Assembly (NCBI RefSeq): GCF_000192795.1
Contig: NW_007360660.1
Location: forward strand, 7,675 to 32,437
Direction: 5' to 3'
From: Vavraia culicis subsp. floridensis
Taxonomy: Eukaryota > Microsporidia > Pleistophoridae
DNA length: 24,763 nt
Position 1 is the first letter of the stretch. Every line of letters begins with the position of its first letter. The notes under the pieces are model-generated. The model had not been told where the DNA came from. It made no database searches and saw only the letters and a list, made by a program, of their open reading frames with translations. Shown here piece after piece: positions 8,915 through 17,562 of the stretch. The translations under genes and the position numbers were made by a program.

Positions 8915-9325
8915 ATGCCAAAAAACATACGTGTGCACAAGGACTTTACGTATTACACCATCATAAAAGAGGCCATCCGATCCTCTCCGCACAAAAAAAT
9001 GACAAGCAACCAAATATTTCAGTACATCCAGAGCAAACATCCCAATCTGTTCTTGGTCAGTAATTCGATGACATGGAAGGGAAATATCAGGCAGCTGCTC
9101 TCGAAGAATCCTGAGTTTGTGAAGATTCGGAAAGAGAAGAGTGCTAAACTGCATTATTGGATGTTTGTGCCTCGACGGGAAATTGAGATGATGGAAAAGG
9201 TTGAAGATAGGGTTTGGGAGAGGTATGCAGGTGATATGAAGGACAAGGTGCTGTGCTTGGCACCTGAGTGTATCATTGATCTTGAATATGAGAATGAGAG
9301 CGAGAGAGGAAGGAATAAAAAATGA
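8915..9325 (+). CDS. Small forkhead (winged-helix) DNA-binding protein
   Basis: 136 aa from the ATG at 8915, chosen because TCCC abuts it; the frame extends upstream only through non-ATG sequence. Residues 10-88 are a forkhead domain: FTYYTIIKEAIRSSPHKKMT (helix 1), SNQIFQYIQSKHPNLF (helix 2), then WKGNIRQLLSKNPEFVKI, which is the recognition helix (family consensus WxNSIRHNLSxNxxFxKV), and a wing ending in YWMFVP (family: YWxLxP). The consensus His of the recognition helix (SIRHNLS) is replaced by Gln (NIRQLLS). About 45 charged residues follow. Forkhead proteins are sequence-specific transcription factors. Its target and role here are unknown. AATAAA overlaps the stop. Confidence 0.82.
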   Translation: MPKNIRVHKDFTYYTIIKEAIRSSPHKKMTSNQIFQYIQSKHPNLFLVSNSMTWKGNIRQLLSKNPEFVKIRKEKSAKLHYWMFVPRREIEMMEKVEDRVWERYAGDMKDKVLCLAPECIIDLEYENESERGRNKK

Positions 9326-9719
9326 ATGAGGAGCTGGTACGGTGGTTAGGTACGGATAGGTATGGTGGTAAGCACAGGTAGGTAGGTGCGGTGAGTAAAA
9401 TAGAAAATAAATCACATCGTGGTGCAACACGCTTGGTGGTAGCACAGAGTAAAAATGTAAAGGAGCGAAACAGCCCTTGATCAAAAAATGTACGATAACG
9501 TGGTAAAAGATGAGAATCAGTACTAAAGCAAAAATAGTTACAAAATTATGAACAAATAGGGCATCGTATGATGCCCCATTCTCTTTGTTACAGCACTAGC
9601 ACGCCGGCTCAAGCCGTAGGCAAGACAAATTCTTCATTCCCGCCTTACCTTTTTTCTCACTCCACCTCTAAAACGCATCGTTTCAACCTTTATAACCGTT
9701 CCGAAACGCGGTGCTGTGA
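9326..9719. other. Spacer after the forkhead gene
   Basis: The first 100 bases are G/T-rich with repeated GGTAGGT/GGTACGG words, and AATAAA at about 9408 is a likely poly(A) signal. A perfect hairpin lies at 9559-9576. The last 60 bases upstream of 9720 include a TTTATAA element. No gene is seen. Confidence 0.55.
9559..9576. other. Perfect hairpin, 7-bp stem and 4-base loop
   Basis: GGGCATC-GTAT-GATGCCC forms a perfect stem-loop in an otherwise AT-rich spacer, followed by a T-containing pyrimidine tract. It could be a 3'-end or RNA-processing structure for the forkhead transcript or an upstream element for the next gene. Nothing more can be said. Confidence 0.6.
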
Positions 9720-9914
9720 ATGCTCGTTAAGAAGCTAAGAACGTGCTGCTCAAGGCTTTATATTCGCTACTGTGCCGAATTTGGTCTATCATTGATGGAG
9801 GAGTGGGAGATAACGATTATCAACTTTTGTGTGCTCATCTTGGGGTACTCCTTTATTGAGCAGGTGTGCAAGGTGGTACTTAAGATTTACTGGGCAGGAA
9901 TTAAAAGTATGTGA
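9720..9914 (+). CDS. Putative small subunit of serine palmitoyltransferase (ssSPT-like)
   Basis: 64 aa. The protein fits the ssSPTa/b family in length (about 70 aa in animals), topology and motif. A basic N-terminus is followed by YIRY, nine residues, EEWE, then ITIIN and a long hydrophobic segment. In human SPTSSA the same spacing is YYQY, nine residues, EPWE, then RTVFN. These small membrane proteins bind the LCB1/LCB2 catalytic pair in the ER, raise its activity and influence acyl-CoA choice in the first step of sphingolipid synthesis. There is no CCC motif at this start, but TTTATAA lies about 30 bases upstream. The codons look ordinary for the window. A chance resemblance in so short a protein is possible. 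Confidence 0.55.
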   Translation: MLVKKLRTCCSRLYIRYCAEFGLSLMEEWEITIINFCVLILGYSFIEQVCKVVLKIYWAGIKSM

Positions 9915-10173
9915 GCATGAAAAAGTGTTCGGGACGCATCCCGTTTTTGAGTACATTCCTCCATTTCTGCGGCGTTTACCGTTCTGATGTAAAAGACGAG
10001 GAGCCTTGTTCCGGGCACCTAACGGGCCTGTCCTCAAGGGCAGCTCTTTTCTGCGCCATTGTTATCATTCCTATTTTTGGTACCGCTCTCAAGGCGAAAC
10101 GAGTTGCTGTGCTATGAAAAGGTAAGTAAACGCACTTTGGGCTGAAAAACCTGAGACGAGGCGTAAAAATTGA

Positions 10174-10443
10174 ATGGTGGTAAAAAAGAAAATATCAGAA
10201 ACACGGAAGTATTCGTTCATAATCACCGATGCTTTGCCCGAGGAGGACACGCTGTCAGGTGCTGGCATGAAGACAGTCATTCCTACGAACTATCGTTCGA
10301 GTAACCACAAGCCGCATGCTTGCACCACATGTCGTACGCTTGAAGGCAAGGGCGTGCCCAGTTACGCGGTAAGAACGCACAACAAGGGTTGTTGTGCAGC
10401 ACAAGCTGATAAAAGGAACGAATGCAGCCCAAAGACTTTATGA
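10174..10443 (+). CDS. Possible small basic protein, unknown
   Basis: 89 aa from an ATG at 10174, with a Lys-rich start (VVKKKISETRKYSFII), an acidic DALPEEDT stretch and a Cys/His-containing second half (HACTTCRTL...GCC). Codon choice resembles neighbouring genes and the strand is purine-rich, which is why it is listed. There is no start-proximal CCC motif, no family resemblance, and the length is close to chance. The stretch 9915-10173 before it holds only a weak frame (9917-10117). Confidence 0.27.
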   Translation: MVVKKKISETRKYSFIITDALPEEDTLSGAGMKTVIPTNYRSSNHKPHACTTCRTLEGKGVPSYAVRTHNKGCCAAQADKRNECSPKTL

Positions 10444-10475
10444 TCAGCAAACGAGATAATTTAACAAAGCCATCC

Positions 10476-10883
10476 TCAAACATTCCTCTTTCTGTTCCTT
10501 TTTAGCTCCAAGAACTTGCCGCTCATCAAACACACACACTCAATCATTTCTCCCAGCACGTCCCTGCCATTAACGCTCTCATTGTAGATTCTACACATAT
10601 CCTCTATCTCTCTCTGCCCATCTGCACCGTCCATCTTGCAGTTCTTGTCCCTGCATTCCCTGTAATACTCGCCAGCATCAACCAGCAACCCATAATTCTT
10701 CGTCAGCTCGTAGCTGTGCACACCTGTCAGTTTTGTGCTGAGTGTTGAAAAAATGGACGTGTCCAAATCTTCAGTCTTGATGTCCTTGCGCTGCTTGGTT
10801 TTGTTGTACAGGGTTATCAACCGCTTTTTTATGTTCTCGGGCAGCTGCTTGAAGCGCGTGTCCCTGCTGAAGTTGTGCTGCAT
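10476..10883 (-). CDS. Unknown small charged protein
   Basis: 135 aa, ATG at 10883 preceded by GCCCCTC (CCC motif two bases before the start). The sequence is hydrophilic and mostly helical in pattern: RFKQLPENIKKRLITLY near residues 11-27, then KQRKDIKTEDLDTSIFSTL. Cys-containing YYRECRDKNCKM lies in the middle (about 73-84), and the C-terminus is basic (LKRNRKRNV), which may be a nuclear signal. No transmembrane segment or signal peptide. I do not recognise the family; the composition and the start motif make it a credible gene. It ends about 30 bp from the plus-strand frame at 10174-10443, tail to tail. Confidence 0.62.
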   Translation of the reverse strand: MQHNFSRDTRFKQLPENIKKRLITLYNKTKQRKDIKTEDLDTSIFSTLSTKLTGVHSYELTKNYGLLVDAGEYYRECRDKNCKMDGADGQREIEDMCRIYNESVNGRDVLGEMIECVCLMSGKFLELKRNRKRNV

Positions 10884-11770
10884 GAGGGGCGAAGAATTTT
10901 GTGCGGAGTTGGGAGGGAATTAGAAAAATACAAAGGAGTGATTTAACTGCTGTGCATGGTGTAAAATACGTGACAGGCCGCTTTAAAGTATGAGCATGCG
11001 GTTTTTCACTAAAAGTACGCTCTTTTCCCCACACGCACCTACACCTGAGCAACCATCGGATAAGGACGTGCTTTTTGGTCATGTTCGTAACGATTAGTAA
11101 TTTTTGATCGAAGAGCAGAGCACACGCCATGGCGCCCTCCTTTTTTCTCTACAGCCAGAGAAAGACCTACTCGTACAAATGAAAGGGTTATAAATTTATC
11201 ATGGAACAGCTCTTTACACATGTGGCATGGTTTGGCCCTTTTGCAGGTAACGTTGCTCATATTCGCCTGCTAATGAACCTTTACACCGTTTTGCTAGTCC
11301 GTTAATGTTTGCCTACACCGTAGTAAAATTATCTGATGAACAGCATTCATTCATTTTCATGTAGATAAAAGACAACTCGAAAGCTGATTGGTCAGTGAAG
11401 GAAATAAATTATTTGAGCCTTCGACAAAATAAAAAAATTTGTTTCACGTATTTGCACTGAACAAAGAGTCCAAAAATGTTTTGCAATTCATTTTTTCTGA
11501 GACGCATTTAGTCATCATTTACTTACAATAATAAAATCACATGATCACCGAATAGTAGCTAATTAATTAACCCCTACCATAAGATTTTAAACAATAGAAA
11601 AAACATAATACGACATATAGAAGAGAAAAACATCATTTAATGGGCATTGCAACTTTTTCCGTTTTATAAACGAGAATAGCGCAGCTATTATAAAATAAAA
11701 ATGGTCTTGGAAAACCTCAAGAAAAGGACATACCGCTCATTTTACTGAAAATACCTTCTCAGAGAGGGTT
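10884..11770. other. Spacer, strongly AT-rich from about 11300
   Basis: No coding frame is supported. From about 11300 to 11700 the sequence is the most AT-rich of the window, with many A and T runs and stops in all frames. It may be a promoter or replication-type AT-rich region, or simply decayed sequence. It ends at the GC-rich hairpin element at 11772. Confidence 0.55.
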
Positions 11771-11771
11771 G

Positions 11772-11858
11772 CATGAGATGGACACGGAGCGACAGTCTGT
11801 GCCATCCCTGGTATGTCCCTCATGGACACATCTGGCCAGGTGTACCTGCAAGGATGTG
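11772..11858. ncRNA. Candidate structured RNA element (two adjacent stem-loops)
   Basis: Stem 1: CATGAG 11772-11777 pairs with CTCATG 11819-11824 and, after a 2-base bulge, GGACA 11780-11784 pairs with TGTCC 11814-11818, giving 11 pairs. Stem 2, immediately following: CACATC 11827-11832 pairs with GATGTG 11853-11858, enclosing CAGG/CCTG around TGTA (11837-11848). The block is GC-rich inside AT-rich surroundings, 120 bp beyond the photolyase stop, and lacks a credible reading frame. On the minus strand a TTTT lies about 20 bases beyond the element, which would suit RNA polymerase III termination. No match to U-snRNA, 5S, SRP or RNase P landmarks was found, so both strand and identity are open. 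Confidence 0.4.
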
Positions 11859-11977
11859 GTGTAGAGAATGTTTGATCAAAATACGTTCAGGACCGTAGCT
11901 GCGTTTAGCGAGCAGCCCCTTACAGGCACGTTATACGGCATTTTATCGCTTCACCAGCACACAGTTTATTTCTCGTT

Positions 11978-14005
11978 TTACCTCCCCAATCGATAGCCCT
12001 CCCACTTGCGCACGTAATCCTTTGCTTTGATACCTTTCATACTTCTGATCTTTCCCAGTACGCTTTTCTCAGCAAATCCCTGGTCCATCGTGCCAACCAT
12101 GCACCACATAACACCCAGGTACCCGTTTCCATCATTTCCGTCCAGGCTGAACGTGTCGTTGAGCAGACATCCAACACTCACCGCATCTTCAGGCCGATCA
12201 AACCAGTGCAACATGGTTTTTGCCCAGTACATTCGAACATAGCCGTGCATTTTGCCGGTTATCACCATTTGTTTCTGCCCAGCATTCCATTCAGGATCCG
12301 AAGTGCGTGCCAGAACAAGCTGCTCGAGCGTGTAGTGCTCGCGGGGATCGGAGAGATGTGCCATCAACGTGTCCTGCGCCCATTTCAGCGCGCCATAGAA
12401 GTTGTCGTAGTTAGCATTGCGTGTTATGAAGTATTCTGCGGTCTCCCGCCATATAAAGACCTCGTTGAGATAGGTGGTTACGTTTACCATCTTTTCATCC
12501 TTTGAGTCTGCGCTGCCGGTTATTGCACGAATAGAGCTGCCCGTTTTGCGCCTCTTCGCGCTTCTGTCACCGCCTTCACCCCACTGTATGACAGCACGTA
12601 CCACGTCGCCCGCACTGATCTGTCCATCATTAATGTACGCTGATACACCGCTCAACACATTCTGGTCGGCACTGTTCCGGTACTTGTCGTAAATAATTAG
12701 GCTGTTCTTCATGAAATTGCTGAGTGTATGGCATGCGTTGGAGTATCCGCCCGTTAAGCTGGATGCGTACTGCGAGTGCAAATCGTGTTTTTCTATGATT
12801 CGTTTTATCTCTGCCTTGTACATGTTGGTGCGCTGCTTCACTACTTTTAGTCTGTCTCCCATTTTTTTGCTCCCGTAGCACATGGTGCCTTCCAATTTTT
12901 TACTATTTTTTTCGTTATCTTTGCTTGCGCCCGCCTTGACAGGTCTTACGTCCTTGCTGCGTTTTCGGCCCGTACCAGTATTTGTTACCGTATCTTTCGG
13001 TGTTTTATTTGCTTTTTCTTTTGGTTTACGGCCTCGTTTACTCTTCCGTCCTTCAACCGATTCAGTATCTCCTTTTCCACCGCTGCATTTGTTACCATTC
13101 CCATCTTTTTCTTCATCATCTTCCTCATCTTTTTCTTCATCATTTTCCTCATCTTTTTCTTCATCATCTTCCTCATCTTTTTCTTCATCATCTTCCTCAT
13201 CTTTTTCTTCATCATCTTCCTCACTACTCCCATCTTCCTCACTACTCCCTTCTTCCCTACTACTCTCTTCTTCCCTACTACTCCCTTCTTCCTCACTACT
13301 CCCTTCTTCCCCACTCCTCCCTTCTTCCTCACTACTCCCTTCTTCCTCACTACTCCCTTCTTCCTCACTACTCCCTCCTTCTTCCTCACTACTCCCATCT
13401 TCCTCATCATTTTCAAGATTATCCTTTATCCTCAACTCAATGCCTTCCAAATCGTTCATCCCTTCATCACTCATCCACGCGCTATCCCTTCTCCCTATCT
13501 CATACCTCTCATCAACAAATCTTCCAAAACTTTCCAACAATCTTTTCTTAACCGCTGAGCTGCTCTTCACATCATCTTTTACCACGCCATACGGCACAAT
13601 GTTATGGGCATCAACTCTAACAAGCGCAATATCCCTACGCTTGCAGTATTCGTGCAGCTGATCATCAACTGCACGTGCATACCGCAGCGGTGAATGATCC
13701 AGTACTATGCACTCTACGTTACAGGTGCTCACCAGCTCATCAATACGGTGTATTAGTACAAATGGTATGTTGTGCTGCCTGCATGACTGCTTCAGCTCAG
13801 CCAATCCCTCAGCTATAAATTTGCGCTGCATGTGATTGCCTACGATGTACTCAGGTTTTACGCCAAATATCACGTGGTCAGCAAGGGTGTAGCAGTAGAA
13901 CAGTGCAGCATTGTCCACTATTCGCTTGTCACGGCGTGACAGGTACAGAACAACCCTGGGGTGGCGTGCTGAACGGTGTAGGTGCTCAATACGGTTCTCT
14001 AACAT
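11978..14005 (-). CDS. Class II CPD photolyase with large acidic/AT-hook insert
   Basis: 675 aa from the ATG at 14005, which has CCCCC directly before it; the frame extends to a GTG at 14044 but no earlier ATG. The N-terminal alpha/beta domain (VVLYLSRRDKRIVDNAALFY; VDAHNIVP) and the C-terminal FAD domain (INDGQISAGDVV; FIWRETAEYF; WNAGQKQMVITGKMHGYVRM; LNDTFSLDGNDGNGYLGVMW; DQGFAEKSVLGKIRSM) match class II photolyases closely. These use blue light and FADH- to split cyclobutane pyrimidine dimers. The family is usually about 450-500 aa; the excess is an insert between the domains: an acidic repeat (about residues 199-301) and a basic stretch with the AT-hook-like KRGRKPKEK. A second small insert contains KRRK. 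Class II photolyase is known from Antonospora locustae. AATAAA follows the stop. Confidence 0.95.
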   Translation of the reverse strand: MLENRIEHLHRSARHPRVVLYLSRRDKRIVDNAALFYCYTLADHVIFGVKPEYIVGNHMQRKFIAEGLAELKQSCRQHNIPFVLIHRIDELVSTCNVECIVLDHSPLRYARAVDDQLHEYCKRRDIALVRVDAHNIVPYGVVKDDVKSSSAVKKRLLESFGRFVDERYEIGRRDSAWMSDEGMNDLEGIELRIKDNLENDEEDGSSEEEGGSSEEEGSSEEEGSSEEEGRSGEEGSSEEEGSSREEESSREEGSSEEDGSSEEDDEEKDEEDDEEKDEEDDEEKDEENDEEKDEEDDEEKDGNGNKCSGGKGDTESVEGRKSKRGRKPKEKANKTPKDTVTNTGTGRKRSKDVRPVKAGASKDNEKNSKKLEGTMCYGSKKMGDRLKVVKQRTNMYKAEIKRIIEKHDLHSQYASSLTGGYSNACHTLSNFMKNSLIIYDKYRNSADQNVLSGVSAYINDGQISAGDVVRAVIQWGEGGDRSAKRRKTGSSIRAITGSADSKDEKMVNVTTYLNEVFIWRETAEYFITRNANYDNFYGALKWAQDTLMAHLSDPREHYTLEQLVLARTSDPEWNAGQKQMVITGKMHGYVRMYWAKTMLHWFDRPEDAVSVGCLLNDTFSLDGNDGNGYLGVMWCMVGTMDQGFAEKSVLGKIRSMKGIKAKDYVRKWEGYRLGR
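13103..13411 (-). repeat. In-frame acidic repeats inside photolyase
   Basis: Two adjoining repeat families in the coding frame: 18-bp units encoding GSSEEE (with variants GSSREE and GRSGEE), then 24-bp units encoding DEEKDEED. All units are multiples of three, so length changes keep the frame. The insert lies in the linker between the antenna-type N-domain and the FAD domain, where it should not disturb the fold. Confidence 0.93.
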
Positions 14006-14010
14006 GGGGG
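14006..14010 (-). promoter_or_regulatory. CCCCC start motif of the photolyase gene
   Basis: Reads TTGCACCCCC directly joined to the ATG at 14005 on the minus strand. It supports this ATG over the upstream in-frame GTG. Confidence 0.55.
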
Positions 14011-14743
14011 TGCAACGCAATTTACTCCATTTGTTGAACACCACGAACCATCACAGTGATAAATTGCACAAATTGAATCGCCTACCTGCCATTCAGAGGC
14101 ATCTTGGTTCGCTCCCTAAAAGGGCTATAACAGACGTACATGCCAAGTTTGTGTGCGAACCCGTTCCTCAACAACACCGAAAGGAATGATTGGTCAGTTC
14201 CAGTGCAAATTTACACCAGTTTGGCTGTCCTGCCGGTTACAAAGCAGTAATTTAGGCTGCTCCAATAATTTAACAAATATTAGCAATCAATCCATTCACG
14301 TCACCGCACACACCCCAGTGCTGTTGCAGGCACAAAATCGCAATTAATCATTTTTCATTTTAGCCATCGTTCAAGGCGCAACAAATGATAAAATAGCGTT
14401 CATTCATAATTTTAACATTTCATAGTTCACCGTGCAATGAATGAAGTAATAAAAAAACTATCGATGCGGTGAATTGAGGTTAAGCACGGCACAACCGGTA
14501 CCGCAAACAGAAACTGCGTGCAGAAAAGGGCACTTACATCTGAACGGTAATACGCAGAAAGACAAAACTCATATTTCTTGATCCTCCGCAAACCAAACGA
14601 ATAAACCGCTCGTTTGAAGGATCAAAACTGAACAGAAGTGGCAAGGGTGCACGATCGGTTGAGCATGCTCAGCCCAAAACAGTCTAAAAACAGCAACGGT
14701 GTACGATCAACCACCTTTAATCCAAACAATTTATTCTCACCGT
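14006..14743. other. Spacer between photolyase and helicase
   Basis: The photolyase promoter lies at its left end and the helicase 3' end at its right end (AATAAA about 10 bases past the helicase stop). Between them are AT-rich sequence and short frames only (for example 14153-14347), with no repeats and no recognisable RNA. Confidence 0.55.
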
Positions 14744-17437
14744 TCACCCCTCAACAAAATCATCCCATCCCTCCTCACTATCTCCGCTCTTCTCATCAGC
14801 AAATCTCATCATTTCAAAACGCTTCCTCACATCCTCATGCTCTGCCACCCGTTCACCCTTAAGAAAGCCGGGCACATCACATCCACAATGCTCCAAGTAC
14901 TTTGCTAGGTACTTGCCAAGCAGATCACCGTTCCAAAAGCTGATGCTCGTGCCCTTCTTGCCCCGACCGGTCCGTCCTATCCTGTGCACGTATTCATCGA
15001 TGTTGTCCGGCAGATCGTAATTTATGACCAGGTTTACGTTCTGGATGTGCAGGCCTCGTGCAGCTATGCTCGTCGCGACAAGGATGTTCACGTTTGCATG
15101 GAACAGTGCGAGATTGGCGGTGCGTTGGTGCTGTGGCATGCTGCCGTGCAGAGACGTAAGCATAAAGGGCAAGGAATTGGCCAGTACATCGACTGTACGC
15201 TTCCTCTTCACAAACACGAGTATTTTATTGTTCTGTTCTTTTTTACATACATCATTAGGTGCGTTTGCATGGGCATGCTGTTCTTTAGCGGGGCTTTCAA
15301 CCACGGCTGCACTACACCCCCTGTATTTCATGGTATTTCCATAACCAAACGCATCGTTCTGTTCCCTACCCCCGTACCTACCACTCATCTCCCTGCTACC
15401 TAGCCCATCATCAAATCGCCTACCCTTACGATCATCGCCTCCACAATACTCCCCAATAACCCTCACCAGCTCCTTAAATTTATCCATCACCAGCACAACC
15501 TTCTGCTCAACCATCCCGTCCATCTCAAAACAAAGATACACCCAATCACACCGCCAATCCCTTATACACTCCATTATACCTTTGTTGTACGTTGCACTCG
15601 CCACCACCAGCTGTACATCACGGTGTGCCTGTGACAGTATGGATGCTATATCATGCTTAAATCCTAGGTCAAACATCGTATCACCCTCATCGAGAACAAC
15701 AGCACTGAGCTGCGCTAAAAGGGGGTGTACACCGCCAGCACTGCTGCGATTATACCGGTAGTATCTGCTTAACGTGTCTATGAGTCTGCCCGGTGTTGCC
15801 ACCACCACATTGCCATCCATGCCGTACTCCCCGCCACCAATTACCATTTTCACGCTTAAATTGCTTATTTTGTTCACCTCAGTAACAATCTGCGCTGCCA
15901 ATTCTCGTGTAGGTACTACCACCAGCAATTTTATGACGCGTTGTGAAACGAACACCTTTTCAATGTTTGATACGATCGGTAGGAGATAGGTGAGGGTCTT
16001 TCCTGTGCCGGTGGGTGCGCGCAGTATCATGTGCTTGCCCTCACCGATGTAATGCATCGCGTACCTCTGCAAGGTGTTGTATTTTATCTTTCCGTCTGTG
16101 TTTATGCGCATAAACGGATGAGATGATGTTATTACGTACTCTTCCGTTGTTTTGTACGTGGAAGGAAACACGAACTGCTTAGACCGCCCTTTCCCCGTGC
16201 TGCTCGTGTGTGTCCTGTACGAGTGAGCACCCGATCGCTTACCGTACCTGTCACCTTCGCTCTGCCCGTAACGTGCACCCGGTTTTGTTCTGTCTGTCTC
16301 ACCGTACCTGTCACCCTCGCTCTGCCCGTAACGTGCACCCGGTTTTGTTCTGTCTGTCTCACCGTACCTGTCACCTTCGCTCTGCCCGTAACGTCCACCC
16401 CTAAAAGCACCGTTTATCTTAGGGACGTACGCCTCCTTAGGGCTATAGAACGTGCCTCCATCCGATCTACTCCCCAATTTATTAACAGGGCCTGCCCTAT
16501 CATCGCATGATCTGTTACCCTCCTCGGTTCCTTCTCCCCATACTTTTCTATTCCTTTCTCCCTCTAACCTCCACGCACCAGATCGTACGTGAGCGTTACC
16601 CCCCGTAACCGGCCTATAAACATGGCCATCCCTTTCTTTGTCATCTACACCACATTGCCCATTCAATCCATCCTCATCACCTCTCATTTTCCAACAAGAC
16701 CGCCCATTCCTTTCCGTTCTTTGTCCCTTTCCCTGTGCATAATTCATTCTTTGCCTGTCTTCATTACCAACGAGCGGTTCACCGCTGGTAGTAGGGCTAA
16801 TATCCGTGGTATCGTCTCTTGCGTGATCGCCATTTCTATTTTTAACACCGCTACTTCCTCTGTTATCGGTATCGCTGCCTTTACACCCGTCGTTTTCGTT
16901 TATGCTTTTGCTACCGCTCTTATACCCGCTCATCTCGTACCACACCTTACCATTCCCCGTTCTGCCGTCCCTCGGCTCTTTCTCAGTGCGCCAGCTAAAC
17001 GTTTTTCTTTCTCCACCACGTTCCACAGCATTCGTTGTACTTCCCTGCACTGCATTACAGTCCCTGTCTATTTCATGCATTCCGTTCCCTTCCTTATTAT
17101 CGATCATTGTTTTATGCGCATTAATGCTATTTTTATTATTTTGTAGCTGTTCGTTAATGCATGGCTGATCACGTGCACGCTGCTTATCAGAACGGTTAAA
17201 GCTACTGTTCTGTTTGTATTCGTATTTACTGCCATCGTGTGTCTCTTCATGACCGCTCTTTTTGTTCCATTCCCTGCTACTCTTGACCGTGCTACCTCTC
17301 CACGATCCACCAAGCCTATCGTTCAACCCGTAACCGTTCACCGTACCTCCGCTCTCTTCGTATTTCTTCGTATTTTTAAACACGTACACGCTGTTCTTCT
17401 CATCGCTCTTCTTCTTGTCTGATGATGTGTCTTTCAT
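14744..17437 (-). CDS. DEAD-box RNA helicase, Ded1/DDX3-like, with DEGD motif and long disordered N-terminus
   Basis: 897 aa from the ATG at 17437, chosen because CCC lies three bases upstream; ATGs at 17446 and 17566 are in frame alternatives. Residues 1-420 are low-complexity, rich in Gly, Asn, Asp, Arg and Ser, and include a 20-residue repeat. The helicase core follows: Q motif near YNTLQ (454-458), motif I APTGTGKT (474-481), PTRELAAQ, TPGR, motif II DEGD (583-586, in place of DEAD), SAT, ARGLHIQNV and HRIGRTGR (818-825). The C-terminal domain (LFHANVNILVATS; INYDLPDNIDEYVHRIGRTG) resembles Ded1/DDX3, translation-initiation helicases that unwind mRNA 5' leaders using ATP. About 70 extra residues (665-735) separate the two RecA domains. 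The C-terminus is acidic (DSEEGWDDFVEG). Confidence 0.92.
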   Translation of the reverse strand: MKDTSSDKKKSDEKNSVYVFKNTKKYEESGGTVNGYGLNDRLGGSWRGSTVKSSREWNKKSGHEETHDGSKYEYKQNSSFNRSDKQRARDQPCINEQLQNNKNSINAHKTMIDNKEGNGMHEIDRDCNAVQGSTTNAVERGGERKTFSWRTEKEPRDGRTGNGKVWYEMSGYKSGSKSINENDGCKGSDTDNRGSSGVKNRNGDHARDDTTDISPTTSGEPLVGNEDRQRMNYAQGKGQRTERNGRSCWKMRGDEDGLNGQCGVDDKERDGHVYRPVTGGNAHVRSGAWRLEGERNRKVWGEGTEEGNRSCDDRAGPVNKLGSRSDGGTFYSPKEAYVPKINGAFRGGRYGQSEGDRYGETDRTKPGARYGQSEGDRYGETDRTKPGARYGQSEGDRYGKRSGAHSYRTHTSSTGKGRSKQFVFPSTYKTTEEYVITSSHPFMRINTDGKIKYNTLQRYAMHYIGEGKHMILRAPTGTGKTLTYLLPIVSNIEKVFVSQRVIKLLVVVPTRELAAQIVTEVNKISNLSVKMVIGGGEYGMDGNVVVATPGRLIDTLSRYYRYNRSSAGGVHPLLAQLSAVVLDEGDTMFDLGFKHDIASILSQAHRDVQLVVASATYNKGIMECIRDWRCDWVYLCFEMDGMVEQKVVLVMDKFKELVRVIGEYCGGDDRKGRRFDDGLGSREMSGRYGGREQNDAFGYGNTMKYRGCSAAVVESPAKEQHAHANAPNDVCKKEQNNKILVFVKRKRTVDVLANSLPFMLTSLHGSMPQHQRTANLALFHANVNILVATSIAARGLHIQNVNLVINYDLPDNIDEYVHRIGRTGRGKKGTSISFWNGDLLGKYLAKYLEHCGCDVPGFLKGERVAEHEDVRKRFEMMRFADEKSGDSEEGWDDFVEG
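16241..16400 (-). repeat. 60-bp in-frame repeat in the helicase N-terminus
   Basis: Units start at 16241, 16301 and 16361 with exact 60-bp spacing; the third is partial. They encode a 20-residue unit built around ARYGQSEGDRYGETD. Copies differ by single bases, so the duplication is recent. It adds RGG-like, Tyr/Gly-rich disordered sequence typical of Ded1-type N-termini. Confidence 0.95.
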
Positions 17438-17562
17438 TATGGGCATGGATAATGAAATTAAAATAAAGGACCAGTTTGTTTGGTGAGCGATTGTGGATGG
17501 CACGGGTACCTCTCGAATATACGAATGTTGTTGGGCGTGTTTGTCGCGGTAAAAGGATGGGT

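Noticed and set aside
12882..13661. 259-aa plus-strand Ser/Phe-rich frame
   Set aside because: Shadow of the photolyase acidic repeats.
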